The notes: generated by a model not told the origin, from the letters alone. Counted from the stretch's first letter, positions 1 to 9,300 are shown. The stretch: 23,894 nucleotides of DNA from Anaerolineae bacterium CG2_30_64_16 (GCA_001871755.1 MNXL01000150.1:1-23894), one strand, 5' to 3'. Numbers and translations: made by a program.

Positions 1-121
1 GGTCAGGAGACCGGCCACAGCGAGCGATTCCCCGAAAAACTGAGAAGATACCCTGGTTCTTCACCTGCAAGAAATCTCGTTTCTGAATCATGGGGCCACA
101 ATCCTGTCTGGGAACGCGCCG

Positions 122-700
122 ATGCCGCTGATCAAGCGTTACAGCAACCGCAAACTCTACGACACGGACGGTCGACACTACGTCTCACTGGACAGCATCG
201 CCGCGCTGATTCGCGAGGGCGAGGATGTCCGGGTTGTGGATCACGAGACGGGTGAGGACCTGACCACAGTGATCCTGACTCAGATCATCGTGGAGCAGGA
301 GCGCAAACGGGCCGGATTCTTGCCGCGCGCGGTACTGACAGGGTTGATCCGGGCGGGTGGCGACACGGTGAGCGTGCTACGGCACGGCTTGACTGCGCCG
401 CTCGACCTGCTGCGTCAGGTGGACGAGGAGATCGAGCGCCGCGTGCAGCAGTTGGTCGGTGCGGGCGAGCTGGCCGCGGAGGAAGGAGTTCGGCTGCGAG
501 ACAAGCTGCTGGCGCGCGGTGGCGGCTCGCGGGCCGAGGATTCGGTCGATGCGCGTCTGGTGGGGCGGGCGCTGACCGCGCGCGATGTTGCAACCCGATC
601 CGACTTGCGCGCCCTGTTCGACCGGCTCGACGCGCTGTTGGTCGCCCTGGATGACCTGGATCGAACGTCAGAACGCTCTAACGTTGACGTTCAAACGTGA
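122..700 (+). CDS. PhaR-like polyhydroxyalkanoate synthesis regulator (N-terminal DNA-binding domain protein)
   Basis: The 192-residue protein opens with IKRYSNRKLYDTDGRHYVSL (residues 4-23), the hallmark of the PHB/PHA accumulation regulator DNA-binding domain (about residues 3-60). In proteobacteria this family (PhaR) represses phasin and PHA synthesis genes and senses PHA granules. Residues 85-135 look helical and charged (LDLLRQVDEEIERRVQQ) and could be a coiled coil for oligomerisation; the tail is low in recognisable features. No strong Shine-Dalgarno site precedes the ATG, but the diagnostic motif begins right at the start, so the start is well supported. No phaC, phasin or other PHA gene is in the window, so its targets here are unknown. 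The gene converges on the ABC exporter, with 17 nt between stop codons. Confidence 0.85.
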   Translation: MPLIKRYSNRKLYDTDGRHYVSLDSIAALIREGEDVRVVDHETGEDLTTVILTQIIVEQERKRAGFLPRAVLTGLIRAGGDTVSVLRHGLTAPLDLLRQVDEEIERRVQQLVGAGELAAEEGVRLRDKLLARGGGSRAEDSVDARLVGRALTARDVATRSDLRALFDRLDALLVALDDLDRTSERSNVDVQT

Positions 701-717
701 GAAGCCCTGATGGCGCT

Positions 718-2484
718 TCATGCTGTCCTCTCGTCCGCGGCCAGCTCCAACTGCCGCTGGTAGAGCTGGCTGTAGAGCCCACCGCGGGCCACCAGTTCGC
801 GGTGGTTGCCCACCTCGCGGATGCGGCCACCCTCCAGCGCGATGATCTTGTCCGCGTTGCGGATCGTGCTCAGCCGGTGTGCGATCACCAGCGCGGTGCG
901 CCCCTTGAGCACCTCCTCCAGCGCCTGCTGGATCAGGTATTCCGCCTCCGCGTCCACGGACGAGGTGGCCTCGTCCAGGATCAGGATACGGGGGTCGGCC
1001 AGGATGGCCCGCGCGAGCGCCAGCCGTTGCCGCTGCCCGCCGCTGAGTTTGACCCCGCGCTCCCCGATCTCGGTGTCATAGCCCGCGGGCATCTCCACGA
1101 TGAAGTCGTGCGCGTAGGCCGCTCGGGTCGCCGCGATCAGCTCCTCCTCGGTAGCGTCGGGCTTGCCGTAGAGCAGGTTTTCTCGCACCGACGCGTTGAA
1201 CAGGAAGGTGTCCTGGAGCACCACGGCCACCTGTCGCCGCAGCGATCGGACCTGCACCGCGCGCAGATCGTGGCCGTCCACCAGGACGCGGCCGTGAGTG
1301 GGATCGTAGAAGCGGCAGAGCAGGTTGGCGATGCTGGTCTTGCCCGCGCCGCTGGGGCCGACCAGCGCCACCACCTCGCCGGGGACCATCTGGAACTCCA
1401 CGTCGTGCAGCACTTCCTTCTGGCCCGTGTTGGCTACCGGGGCGTTCTCGCCGTAGCGGAAGTGGACGTCGTCGAAGACCACCTTGCCGGCGACCTTGTC
1501 CAGCACGACCGCATCGGCCGCCTCCGGGATCTCCGGCATCTCGTCCAGCAGTTCGAAAATCCGATCGGCCGCCGCGATGGCTTGCTGGAAGGTGTTGTCC
1601 ACCTCGGTCAGCCGCCGCAGTGGATCGTAGAAAGAGATGATGTACGCCAGGAAAGCCACCAACGTGCCGAGCGTCAGTTGGCCTGCGATCACCATCTGCG
1701 CGCCCAGGCCGAGCACCGCCACGCCGCCCAGGGCTGACAGGAAGAACATGGCCGGGAAGAAGGTGGACCAGGTGCGGATCGCCCGCACCCGCTCTCGATA
1801 GTAGCCCTCGCTCACCGCGCTGAAGCGCGCCAGCTCCGCGTCCTCCTGGCCGAACGCCTGGATCACGCGGATGCCCGCCAGGTCATCCTGGAGTCGAGCG
1901 TTGACGTCGCCCAGGCGGTCGCGTACCCGGCGGTAGATGGGGCGAGCGCGGCGGTTGAAATAGCGCAACCCGAACGCCATGATCGGTACCGGGATCAGCA
2001 CCACCAGCGCCAGGCGCCACTCCAACGCCAACAACACGGCCGCCGCGCCGGCCAGCCGCAGCGCGTCCACCGTGATCAAGATCACGCCGTGTGTGACGAA
2101 CTGCTCCAGCGCATTGACGTCGTTGCTGACGCGCGACATCAGCTCACCGGTGGAGGTGCGCTCGAAGAAGGACAGGGAGAGCCGTTGCAGGTGGTCGTAA
2201 ATGCGGACGCGCAGATCGAACAGGAACCGCTCTCCCAGCGTGTGGCGCAGATACTGGTCCCCGAAATCCATCAGTTCGGAGACCGCATAGACCGCCACCA
2301 GTAGCGCGATCAAGATCCCGAGCCGAGAGAGATCGCGCCGGCCGATTACGTCGTCGATGATCTGGCGCTGGAACAAGGGCGGCAACAGTTCCAGGGCTGT
2401 GTGGACCAGGATCAGGGCGCTGGTGGCGAGCAGCGGTCTCCAATATGGCCCCAGGTAACGAAAGAGGCGTCTCAATGAGTGCAT
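718..2484 (-). CDS. ABC exporter half-transporter, MsbA/lipid-or-drug type (permease + ATPase fusion)
   Basis: A 588-residue protein with an N-terminal six-helix transmembrane domain (about residues 15-310) fused to an ATPase domain (about 335-575). ATPase motifs are complete: Walker A GPSGAGKT (376-383), Q-loop Gln424, signature LSGGQRQR (480-487), Walker B LILDEA (501-506), and switch His536. Length and order match homodimeric or heterodimeric type IV exporters (MsbA, BmrA, LmrA). Substrate cannot be read from the sequence. A short extra loop (about ENAPVANTGQ, 346-355) sits before KEVLHDVEF in the A-loop region. The start has the upstream site AGAGGAACC about 7 nt away. It is the last gene of a leftward run after the phosphatase and the GyrA-propeller gene, separated from the latter by a repeat-bearing 195-nt spacer. 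Confidence 0.92.
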   Translation of the reverse strand: MHSLRRLFRYLGPYWRPLLATSALILVHTALELLPPLFQRQIIDDVIGRRDLSRLGILIALLVAVYAVSELMDFGDQYLRHTLGERFLFDLRVRIYDHLQRLSLSFFERTSTGELMSRVSNDVNALEQFVTHGVILITVDALRLAGAAAVLLALEWRLALVVLIPVPIMAFGLRYFNRRARPIYRRVRDRLGDVNARLQDDLAGIRVIQAFGQEDAELARFSAVSEGYYRERVRAIRTWSTFFPAMFFLSALGGVAVLGLGAQMVIAGQLTLGTLVAFLAYIISFYDPLRRLTEVDNTFQQAIAAADRIFELLDEMPEIPEAADAVVLDKVAGKVVFDDVHFRYGENAPVANTGQKEVLHDVEFQMVPGEVVALVGPSGAGKTSIANLLCRFYDPTHGRVLVDGHDLRAVQVRSLRRQVAVVLQDTFLFNASVRENLLYGKPDATEEELIAATRAAYAHDFIVEMPAGYDTEIGERGVKLSGGQRQRLALARAILADPRILILDEATSSVDAEAEYLIQQALEEVLKGRTALVIAHRLSTIRNADKIIALEGGRIREVGNHRELVARGGLYSQLYQRQLELAADERTA

Positions 2485-2548
2485 GGATAGGTTCCTCTGG
2501 CTGGTCCGCCAAGCTTACCGCGTTTTGTGTCTGGGTGCTGCTTTGGCG

Positions 2549-2684
2549 GGGTGACACGTATCGCGTACTGCGTACGGTGTGAAGGCGCCAGTTACGAAGG
2601 TACGAAGTCCGAAGTTGGTAGATGGGCGAATCGGACCATCCGTTTATCCGCTTCAATCCGTTGCCGCTCTGCCACCGTGTCACC
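2549..2684. repeat. Word-like repeat block with inverted arms in the spacer before the ABC exporter
   Basis: The spacer between the GyrA-propeller gene and the exporter is bounded by a perfect 9-bp inverted repeat: GGTGACACG at 2550-2558 and CGTGTCACC at 2676-2684. Between the arms lie short degenerate runs (CGTACTGCGTAC, ACGAAGGTACGAAGTCCGAAG, and ATCCG-type octamers at about 2647-2662). The right arm, read on the minus strand, contains the stop codon of the GyrA-propeller gene. The block has the same style as the pan-operon spacers. Confidence 0.6.
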
Positions 2685-3750
2685 TTGCCAAGTGTAGATA
2701 CCCCGCGTCGCTGACGGCCAGCGCGGTCGTCTCGTCGCCGCGCAGCGCCATGCAGTTGACCCCCTGGACCACCCCTTCCTTGGCCGGGATCTCCGCCGCG
2801 CGGAAGCGGATCAGCTTGCTCAACCGCGAGATGATGAAGATGTCATCTTCATCGCCCACCCTGGCGGCTCCGACCAGCCGATCGGCTTTCAGGGCGACTT
2901 TGCCACCGCTTCCCGGGGTCTTGTTTGGCGTGAAGCCCGACATCAGGCGGATCGTGCCTTTGCCGTCCGCGCCGAGCAGGAAGACGCCGCTCTCGTCGTT
3001 CACGGCCGCTACGCCCACCACCGCGTCGTCCGGGTCCACGCGGATGCCGAGGCAGCCGCGCACGGGCACCTGTGCCTCGGTGAAGCGGATGCCGTTGCCC
3101 CTGGCCGTGGCGATGAACAGATCGGCGTTCCCTGCGGACCAACACCAGGCCGCCGGCGCGCCGCCCTGTCGGACGTCGTAGAGGAGCGTGCCCGGCTGGA
3201 GGTTGTCGCCGAAGTAGTGGTAGCGCAGCCGCCGCACCTGCCCGCGCTGGCTGACCAGGATCAGGTAGCCGCTGCCCTGGTCGGGGAAGATCAGCGCCAG
3301 CCGCTCGTCGGGCAGCAGCGGCAGCCATTTGGATATCGACTGCCCGCGCGCTCGTACTGGCGACTCGGGCAATTGGCCCACCTTTATCGGGAACGCGCGG
3401 CCCTGGCTGGTCACCAGCACCAGCGTCTGGCTCTGGTCTGCGATCGTCAGGAAGGCCGGCGGGTCCTCCTCGGCTGTGTCCAGGTCGAAGATGCCCATCC
3501 CGGCCCGTCGCTGGCGGTCGTAGAGGTGTCGGGGGGTGCGTTTCACCAGGCCGCCCGCGCTGAATGTGATCAGATTGCGGGTTGTGGGCGGCTCACTTGG
3601 CTCGAAGATCTCTTCTGAATCGACGACAGCCGCACGTTCGCGGCCGCGCGCTCGCGCGCCACGCAGCCCAGCGATCTCTGCTTCCAGGGCCTCGATGTAG
3701 GCCACGATGTGCGGTGCAACGCCAGCCATATCGGGGCGTTCAAGGCTCAT
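2680..3750 (-). CDS. Free-standing DNA gyrase A C-terminal beta-propeller protein
   Basis: This 356-residue protein corresponds to the C-terminal DNA-wrapping domain of GyrA/ParC without the N-terminal breakage-reunion domain or active-site tyrosine. The family signature is the repeated blade pattern, for example FSAGGLVKRTP (63-73), LVTSQGRAFPIKVGQLP (112-128), ILVSQRGQVRRL (164-175), FIATARGNGIRF (212-223) and IISRLSKLIRFRAAEIP (306-322), giving about six blades. A GyrA-box-like stretch is present as QRRAGMG (80-86), against the canonical QRRGGKG. Residues 15-45 are charged and helical. In gyrase this propeller wraps DNA and the box is needed for negative supercoiling; what a solo propeller does is not established from this sequence. 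Start at MSLERPD is supported by AAAGGA 9-10 nt upstream. It follows the phosphatase by 22 nt, so probably shares its transcript. Its TGA stop lies in a GGTGACACGG repeat word. Confidence 0.85.
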   Translation of the reverse strand: MSLERPDMAGVAPHIVAYIEALEAEIAGLRGARARGRERAAVVDSEEIFEPSEPPTTRNLITFSAGGLVKRTPRHLYDRQRRAGMGIFDLDTAEEDPPAFLTIADQSQTLVLVTSQGRAFPIKVGQLPESPVRARGQSISKWLPLLPDERLALIFPDQGSGYLILVSQRGQVRRLRYHYFGDNLQPGTLLYDVRQGGAPAAWCWSAGNADLFIATARGNGIRFTEAQVPVRGCLGIRVDPDDAVVGVAAVNDESGVFLLGADGKGTIRLMSGFTPNKTPGSGGKVALKADRLVGAARVGDEDDIFIISRLSKLIRFRAAEIPAKEGVVQGVNCMALRGDETTALAVSDAGYLHLAR

Positions 3751-3772
3751 GAGACGAAATCCTTTCTACACG

Positions 3773-4504
3773 CTACGTTCTGAGCTCCGGGGCCAGGTGT
3801 TCGACCCGGTTCAGATAGCGCACGCGCACCTCGCCATTGGGCCGGAAACGGAGCAACGAGATGCCCGTGTTGTTGTGGTGGTAGAAGATGTCGTCGTCCA
3901 CAGGTGTCTTCAGCAGCGCGGCCAACAGCGCACTGATGAACCCGCCGTGGCTGATCACCGCAATCCGCGCATCAGAGGCGGCTTCATGGCGAAGCTCGGC
4001 CGCGATCCGGGCCGCGCGGGCCTGGCATTCGGGCCACGTCTCATGCCCGCCCCGCCACCAGCCAGCCTCGGTGATCGTGTCTGGCACGGCATAGTCCGGG
4101 AACGCGGACAGGAGTTCGCTCCGTGTGATGCCTGGGTATCCCAGGATGCCGAGCTCGCCGCCGTGATCCAGCCAGATGCCGCCCTCCTCGTGGATGTCCA
4201 CCCAGACTTGGGGCGTCAAGCCCAGCGCGCGGCCGACCGGTCCTGCGGTGTACAAAGCGCGCCACATCGCGCTACAGTAAAGCCGCGTGATGCCGCGATG
4301 GTCTGGGGCTGCCGGATCGTCTGGTAGGGGTGGAAACTCCCCATTGCGGATCGGTTCATGGGCCCTGCCGTTGGCCAGGTGTCTGGCCAGGCTCTCGGCC
4401 TGGCGATGCCCCAGCCCGGTGAGGCCCGGATCACACGTACGCGTGCTGGGATCTGCCAGCGCGTTGTTCTGCGATTGTGCGTGACGGATGATGTAGAGTT
4501 CCAT
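3773..4504 (-). CDS. Histidine phosphatase superfamily protein (phosphoglycerate mutase-like)
   Basis: Starting at MELYIIRHAQSQNN, the 243-residue protein carries the phospho-acceptor motif RHAQSQNN (residues 7-14) and the second catalytic histidine in VISHGGFISALL near residue 197. A CSAMWRA-type motif (about 98-104) matches the Arg-bearing phosphate pocket segment. Members transfer phosphate through a phospho-histidine; many act as phosphatases on small metabolites, and the substrate cannot be inferred. The start is placed 36 nt downstream of the longest possible ATG (4540) because GGGAAGG precedes it directly, whereas the upstream ATG has no Shine-Dalgarno site. It is the first gene of the leftward run. 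Confidence 0.85.
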   Translation of the reverse strand: MELYIIRHAQSQNNALADPSTRTCDPGLTGLGHRQAESLARHLANGRAHEPIRNGEFPPLPDDPAAPDHRGITRLYCSAMWRALYTAGPVGRALGLTPQVWVDIHEEGGIWLDHGGELGILGYPGITRSELLSAFPDYAVPDTITEAGWWRGGHETWPECQARAARIAAELRHEAASDARIAVISHGGFISALLAALLKTPVDDDIFYHHNNTGISLLRFRPNGEVRVRYLNRVEHLAPELRT

Positions 4505-4626
4505 GTACCTTCCCGTATCGAGTTTGGTCCATTGTAGCACCGTTTGCCCTGAGACGGGAATTCACCGTGGCGACACGGAGAACGCATAGTGTTAACAACA
4601 AGAGGCCATGAATGATCTCTCACGCA

Positions 4627-4738
4627 GTATCCTCTCAATAGTCCGGGGCAGCTCAAGGCGGATCCGTAATCCGCCGCTCGCCCGCCGAGTCACGGACTCG
4701 GCTTGAGCAGATTTATCCCCGCCTTTTTGAGAGGATAC
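4627..4738. repeat. Nested palindromic (cloverleaf-like) extragenic element 1
   Basis: Outer perfect 11-bp inverted repeat GTATCCTCTCA (4627-4637) / TGAGAGGATAC (4728-4738). Inside it is a 7-bp inverted repeat GCTCAAG (4651-4657) / CTTGAGC (4702-4708). That second stem encloses two hairpins: GGCGGAT/ATCCGCC (4657-4663/4669-4675, loop CCGTA) and CCGAGT/ACTCGG (4685-4690/4696-4701, loop CACGG). One base (4657) is shared by two of the stems. The folding resembles a three-way junction; it could be a REP/BIME- or MITE-like element. Confidence 0.75.
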
Positions 4739-4761
4739 CAACCGCATTATGGCAATAGTGA

Positions 4762-4816
4762 CACGTGGGGCAGGCTTTCGAGCCTGCCAAGCAGCTTGGA
4801 AAGACTGCTCCACGTG
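4762..4816. repeat. Nested palindromic extragenic element 2
   Basis: Outer stem CACGTGG (4762-4768) / CCACGTG (4810-4816). It encloses a perfect 8-bp hairpin GGCAGGCT/AGCCTGCC (4769-4776/4781-4788) with a TTCG loop and a weaker GCAG/CTGC hairpin (4791-4794/4805-4808). It has the same outer-stem-plus-two-hairpins design as element 1, in half the length. Confidence 0.7.
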
Positions 4817-4851
4817 CGGCTTTTGCCTCAATGGATTCAACCCCACGGCGC

Positions 4852-6252
4852 TCAGGGTGGCTTGGCCTGCCCGGAGTCGGGGTCGATCATCAGCGACGAC
4901 TCGTCCACCGCCTCGAAGTCGAAGCCGCGGACGCCCACCTGGAGCTGGTGCAGGTCGTCGTTGTCCCAGCGCTCATCCGGCACACCGGAGAGGAACCAGC
5001 TCGAACCGTTGTCGGCCAGGAACATGCCGTAGGTCTTCAACGCGGTGAGGATCACCTGGTTGGTCGGTGAGAAGCCCGAGAGGTCGAAGCTGTCCTTCAG
5101 CCGGAAGCGCTGGCCCATCGGCGGGCGGGCCGGGTCAGTCGATGAAGATGCGTAGTGGCGCGCCGGCCAGATGTAGGCCCGCCGGGTGCGTGGGGCTGTG
5201 AAGCGCAAGGCATGACGGATCGCGCCGCTCGCCACCTCGTCATAACGCACCAGCCCGGGCAGGATCGGCAACCCGGCCGCGTCGGCTGAGGTCCAACCGT
5301 CGGGGCGGAGGGCATGGGCCGTCAGGTCGAAGACCGCGCCTGAGCCGGCTTGCCAGCTTCCATCGGGCTGGGGCCAGGCGTTCCACATCTCGTACAACTT
5401 GCAGTGATCGCGGTCGACCACCAGTACATGGCGGTCGCCGTCGCTGTCAGGGCCGCCCTCGATCGGCACATCAGGCGGGATCGGATAGGGGCCGGGATCG
5501 CTTTCGTCCTCGTAGTCGAAGTTGATCGGGACGCGGGACTGCGAGCCCGGCACGGTCGCGAACGGGATGCCGATGGGGCCGCCATCCCACAGACCCGCGC
5601 CAAAGTCTGGGTGCAGTCCGGCGTTCGCGCCGATATTGTTTACATAAGCCTGCGAGCCGATGTCCACCGGCAAGCTGTCGATGCGCGTGTTCCAGATGTT
5701 GTCGGGCGGGAAGAACGCGCAGACGCCGCCGGGGGTGCGGGTGGCGGTCACCGTGGCGGTTGGCGTGGGCGTGGGACGCGGCGTTGGCGAGCGCGTCGGT
5801 GTCGCGGTGGCCGTGGCGGTCGGTGTGAGCGTGGGACGCGGCGTGGGCGAACGTGTTGGTGTCGCGGTGGCCGTGGCGGTCGGTGTGAGCGTGGGACGCG
5901 GCGTCGGCGTGCGGGTCGATGTCGCGGTGGTCACGGCGGTTGGCGTGGGTGTAGGACGCGGCGTGGGCGAGCGCGTCGGTGTTGCGGTCACTGTGGCGGT
6001 CGGCGTGGGGGACTGCGTCGGCAGCGTAGTGGACGTCGATGTGGGCCACGGCTTGCTTTGCGCCGCGACGATCAACGGCAGATACGCCGGGTTGTCCGGG
6101 CTGTTGGTCGTCGTCAGTGGACTTGTGCCTGCGGCGTCGACGGGCTGAAGAGGGCGATGCAGGGCGGCGTCAAAACCCTGGCAACTGACCAGAATGACAA
6201 CGACCAGCAAGACGGCGGGTAATCGATGAGTCAGGCGAAATCTTGTCAACAT
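4852..6252 (-). CDS. Lipoprotein with Thr/Pro-rich 20-residue repeat stalk and conserved extracellular domain of unknown function
   Basis: The 466-residue protein has a lipoprotein signal: basic start, hydrophobic LPAVLLVVVILVSC, and lipobox LVSC with Cys24. Residues about 52-63 contain YLPLIV, like the WLPLIT of its operon partner. Residues 81-175 are a Thr/Pro/Ala stalk with an exact 20-residue period, probably an extended, possibly glycosylated wall or surface spacer. Residues 178-466 form a compact domain beginning CAFFPPDNIWNTRIDSLPVD and containing HPDFGAGLWDGGPIGIPF, DGDRHVLVVDRDHCKLYEMW and ARHYASSSTDP. I recognise it as a recurrent secreted domain but cannot give it a function. The start has GAGAGAGG 6-7 nt upstream. 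The gene follows the lyase by 50 nt on the same strand, so it is probably co-transcribed and surface-anchored near the same substrate. Confidence 0.85.
   Translation of the reverse strand: MLTRFRLTHRLPAVLLVVVILVSCQGFDAALHRPLQPVDAAGTSPLTTTNSPDNPAYLPLIVAAQSKPWPTSTSTTLPTQSPTPTATVTATPTRSPTPRPTPTPTAVTTATSTRTPTPRPTLTPTATATATPTRSPTPRPTLTPTATATATPTRSPTPRPTPTPTATVTATRTPGGVCAFFPPDNIWNTRIDSLPVDIGSQAYVNNIGANAGLHPDFGAGLWDGGPIGIPFATVPGSQSRVPINFDYEDESDPGPYPIPPDVPIEGGPDSDGDRHVLVVDRDHCKLYEMWNAWPQPDGSWQAGSGAVFDLTAHALRPDGWTSADAAGLPILPGLVRYDEVASGAIRHALRFTAPRTRRAYIWPARHYASSSTDPARPPMGQRFRLKDSFDLSGFSPTNQVILTALKTYGMFLADNGSSWFLSGVPDERWDNDDLHQLQVGVRGFDFEAVDESSLMIDPDSGQAKPP
5761..6000. repeat. 60-bp tandem repeat, four copies, encoding the Thr/Pro stalk
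   Basis: Four consecutive 60-bp units (5761-5820, 5821-5880, 5881-5940, 5941-6000) line up without indels. Each shares the core GGACGCGGCGT, with partial copies on both sides. Divergence is mostly third-codon and a few replacement changes, consistent with expansion in frame as 20-codon units. Confidence 0.9.
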
Positions 6253-6302
6253 AACGGACCTCTCTCACCGCAATGACGAGCCTGGCATGCACAGTTGATC
6301 GG

Positions 6303-9300
6303 CTACTGTGCGCCCGGGCTGAGCGGAAAATCGAATTCCCCGACGCGGTTGGAGTCAGCCCAGGCGCCGGCCGCGTTGAGCGCCCTGACCAGGTCGAAGT
6401 AGTTGGTCTCCACATCGCCAAGCGCGGCGGGATCGGTGTAGGTCATGGTGGCGCCAATCAGGGGCGGCGCCAGGTTGGCGCGTCGAGTCGTCTCAGGGTC
6501 TCCATCGCCGGGGGCAAATTCCGGGTCGGCCCCGCGCCACACCTGGTAGGCGACATTCGAGGGGTTGTGCACCCAGGTGAGCCGGGCGTCGTTCCCGTCC
6601 GCCGTGATGGAGACGACGGCCGCGGTCGCGGCCGCGGGGGTGGACGCCAACATGAAGCTCAGCACGCCCTGGCCACTGACCTGATACGCGCCGCCGGCGT
6701 CAGGGGTCAGAGTCACGGTTTGCACGCCGGCGTTCAGCGCCGCGGTCAGCTCGTAGCGCGCGCCGGCCGGCAGATCGACCAGCAGGTGGAGCGTGGTCGC
6801 GGTCGGGGTGAAGCTGTAGGTCAGGATTTCAGACCTTTCCCCCGCCAGGAGCGCCGACCTCTCCCCCGGCCCCTCCCCTGCGAGGGGAGGGGAGGACTCC
6901 CCCTTCCCTTGTAGGGAAGGGGGCTGGGGGGTTAGGTCAGGCGCCGCCTCCGAGAAGAGCACCAGGCGATTGAGCCCTGGATCAGCGATGTGTGCGCCGG
7001 CCAGGCCGCTGCCGGTGACCAGCGTGGTCGCGGGCATGGCCGGGGTCGTTGCGGCCGCGGGGTAGAGCACGGTGAGGAAGGTGTGCGTCAGCGCGGTGTC
7101 GGCCGGCTCCAGCTCCAGCCGCCACTCGCCATACGGCATCTCCTCGAAGTCGTTGATCGGCCGCGGTTGCGGCTCGTCCGGGTCCCATTGCCAGTCGTAG
7201 TTGTCGTCGAAGACCCAGAACGCCTTCACGTCTCGTCCTCCGACCACGCGCAGATTGCGCGCCGCGGGCAACAGCGTCTTGACGAACAGCTTGCCATCCC
7301 CTGCGATCGCAGTGGCCAGATCCGCGCCGGTGTAGAGCGTTTCGCCCGGCGAGATGACCGCTGGCGTGCCGTTGACGGCCGGCTGGTTCAAGACGTGGAA
7401 GAGCAGTTTGGTGTTCTGACCGCTGAACGCCGGCTGGGTCACGGCGACGCGGTCGAAGAGGACGACGTAGTCTGGTTGCGGGTCATTTGCGGCCGGGGAT
7501 TGGGGATTGGGGATTGGGGATTGGCCGTTTGCGATTGGGTATCGGGCATCAGGTATTGGGTATTGGTCGTGTGCCATTTGCCATTCGCCATCCGCCATCT
7601 GCCATCCGCCATCCGCCATCTGCCATCCGCCATCCGCCATCTGCCATCCGCCATCTGCCACCGGCCGCAGGTAGACGAACTCGCGGTGGAACCGGCTCAC
7701 CTTGGCGATGTTGCCGGTCAGCCAACTGTCCATGGCCTGGTTGTAGGTCGGGTTGTTGTAGGCGTTGGTCGCGTCCCCCAGGGCGTAGGTGTAGAACGGC
7801 GTATCCTCGAAGCGCAGCATGTCGCCGGTGTCGTAATGGGTCAGATGCTCGTCGAAGTACACGATATCCTCCGGCCCGCGGCTGGCGGGGTAGGGCGCGC
7901 GCTGGCCGCCATCGTTCGAGTATGCGTCGGGCCGGGCATATTGGAAGTCCTCGGTCGGGTTGTAGACGATCAGTGTGTTGTGGGCGATGGTGCGGACGTA
8001 GTAGTTGATGTCGTGATCCGAGAGGCCGTCGCCGCTGTAGACGCCGCTATCGAGGGCAAGGTCGCCGCGCTTGAAGAGGGTGAAGCTGTTTTGGTCGTAA
8101 TGCTGGTGGTAGGAGAAGTGATCTCCAGCCTGGAAGGTCAGGTAGGTGGCGGTTGGATCGGTGTCGGCCGCGCCGGCCGGCCAGCCGGAGCGCATCAGCA
8201 GTGTGCCGGCGCCGACCGCGTAGTGCGTGAGCAGGGTCGGCGGATCGGCCCCCTGAGAAGGATTGAACCAGAGAAATTCCTCGTGGTAGAGGAAGCTCTG
8301 CGTGTCGTCCGCGGGCGGGGTCGCCAGGTAGGCTTGCAGTTGGCGGGCCAGTGGCTCGGTCGGGAAGCGGTCGATCAGGATCAGGCTCATGATCCGGCCG
8401 TAGTTGGCCATGCTGCCGCGGTCGCGCTCGGCGTCACCGATCGATGGGTAGGGATGGTATGGGACATCCCACTGTTCGGCGTAGCCGGGCCATTGGCGTA
8501 GCAGCAGGAAGCCCAGACGCTCCTGGAACCACGTCGTGCTGGCAAACAGGTCTTCGCCGGTGACGGTGCGCCAGGCGGCGATGGCCTTGACGCGCGGCCA
8601 ATTGGCGATCCAGTCGTAGACGATGCCCTCGGGCCAGGCGCCGCCGTCAGCGATCTGGTCGAGCAGCGCCAGGTCGATGTCGCGATAGCGCCGGTAGCGG
8701 AACTCGTCCAGCCATTCGATGGCGCGCGGGTTCTCCCCGTAGGTTGCCAGCCCCGCCAGGGCGTATGAATAACCCCAGCGCGGCCAGTAGTTGCCCCAGC
8801 CCGGTGAATCGCTGTCTTTCGGCTGGTCGTCCCCCCAGGTGTTGAAGTAGTCGATGAAGGCCGTGCGCTGTCCCGCGCTCAAGCGGGCGTAGCACCAATC
8901 GTAGACCACCGCGATATCGCCCGTACGCGTCGAGTAGTCGTCCGGGTCCGCGGCCAGGGCCAGCGCGGCGCTGATGGCATCGTCACAGTAGGTCGCCTGG
9001 CCGGTGATGACGCCGACCAGCGCCCTGGCCCCCATCTCGCCGTCCGAATCGTCCGCCTCGGCCACGAGTTGCGTCCAGCGCCCGTTGCCGGACACGGCGC
9101 GGGCGCGCAGGGCGGTCAGCCGGTCCGGGGTCAGGTAGATGCGCGGGTGGGTCGCGGGGATGCTGAGCAGGCGCAGGTGCACGCGATCGCTGGCGCTGGC
9201 GCCGACATTGTTCGTCACGGTCAGCTCGATCTCCCATTCGCCGGCCGCGTCGGGCGTGAAGGGAACGATTGCGGATTGCGGATTGCGGATTGCGGATTGC

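Larger units (their letters stand above)
4505..4851. other. Gene-free spacer between phosphatase and lipoprotein genes
   Basis: About 350 nt without a convincing gene. It holds two nested palindromic elements (4627-4738 and 4762-4816). A reading frame of 84 codons on the minus strand crosses both elements but lacks coding character and I do not accept it. No clear promoter for the phosphatase was found. Confidence 0.6.

Noticed and set aside
40..100. Weak inverted repeat AGAAA/TTTCT (about 70-94) before the PhaR-like gene
   Set aside because: Short and imperfect; I could not separate it from chance or tie it to a promoter.
697..1737. Long plus-strand frame opposite the ABC exporter
   Set aside because: It is antisense to well-conserved ATPase motifs, and its composition is that of a GC-rich shadow frame.
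4592..4846. Minus-strand 84-codon frame in the spacer
   Set aside because: It runs through two palindromic elements and has no coding character.
5350..6222. Plus-strand frame of 290 codons opposite the lipoprotein gene
   Set aside because: It arises from the antisense of the Thr/Pro repeat (Arg/Gly-rich) and has no domain.
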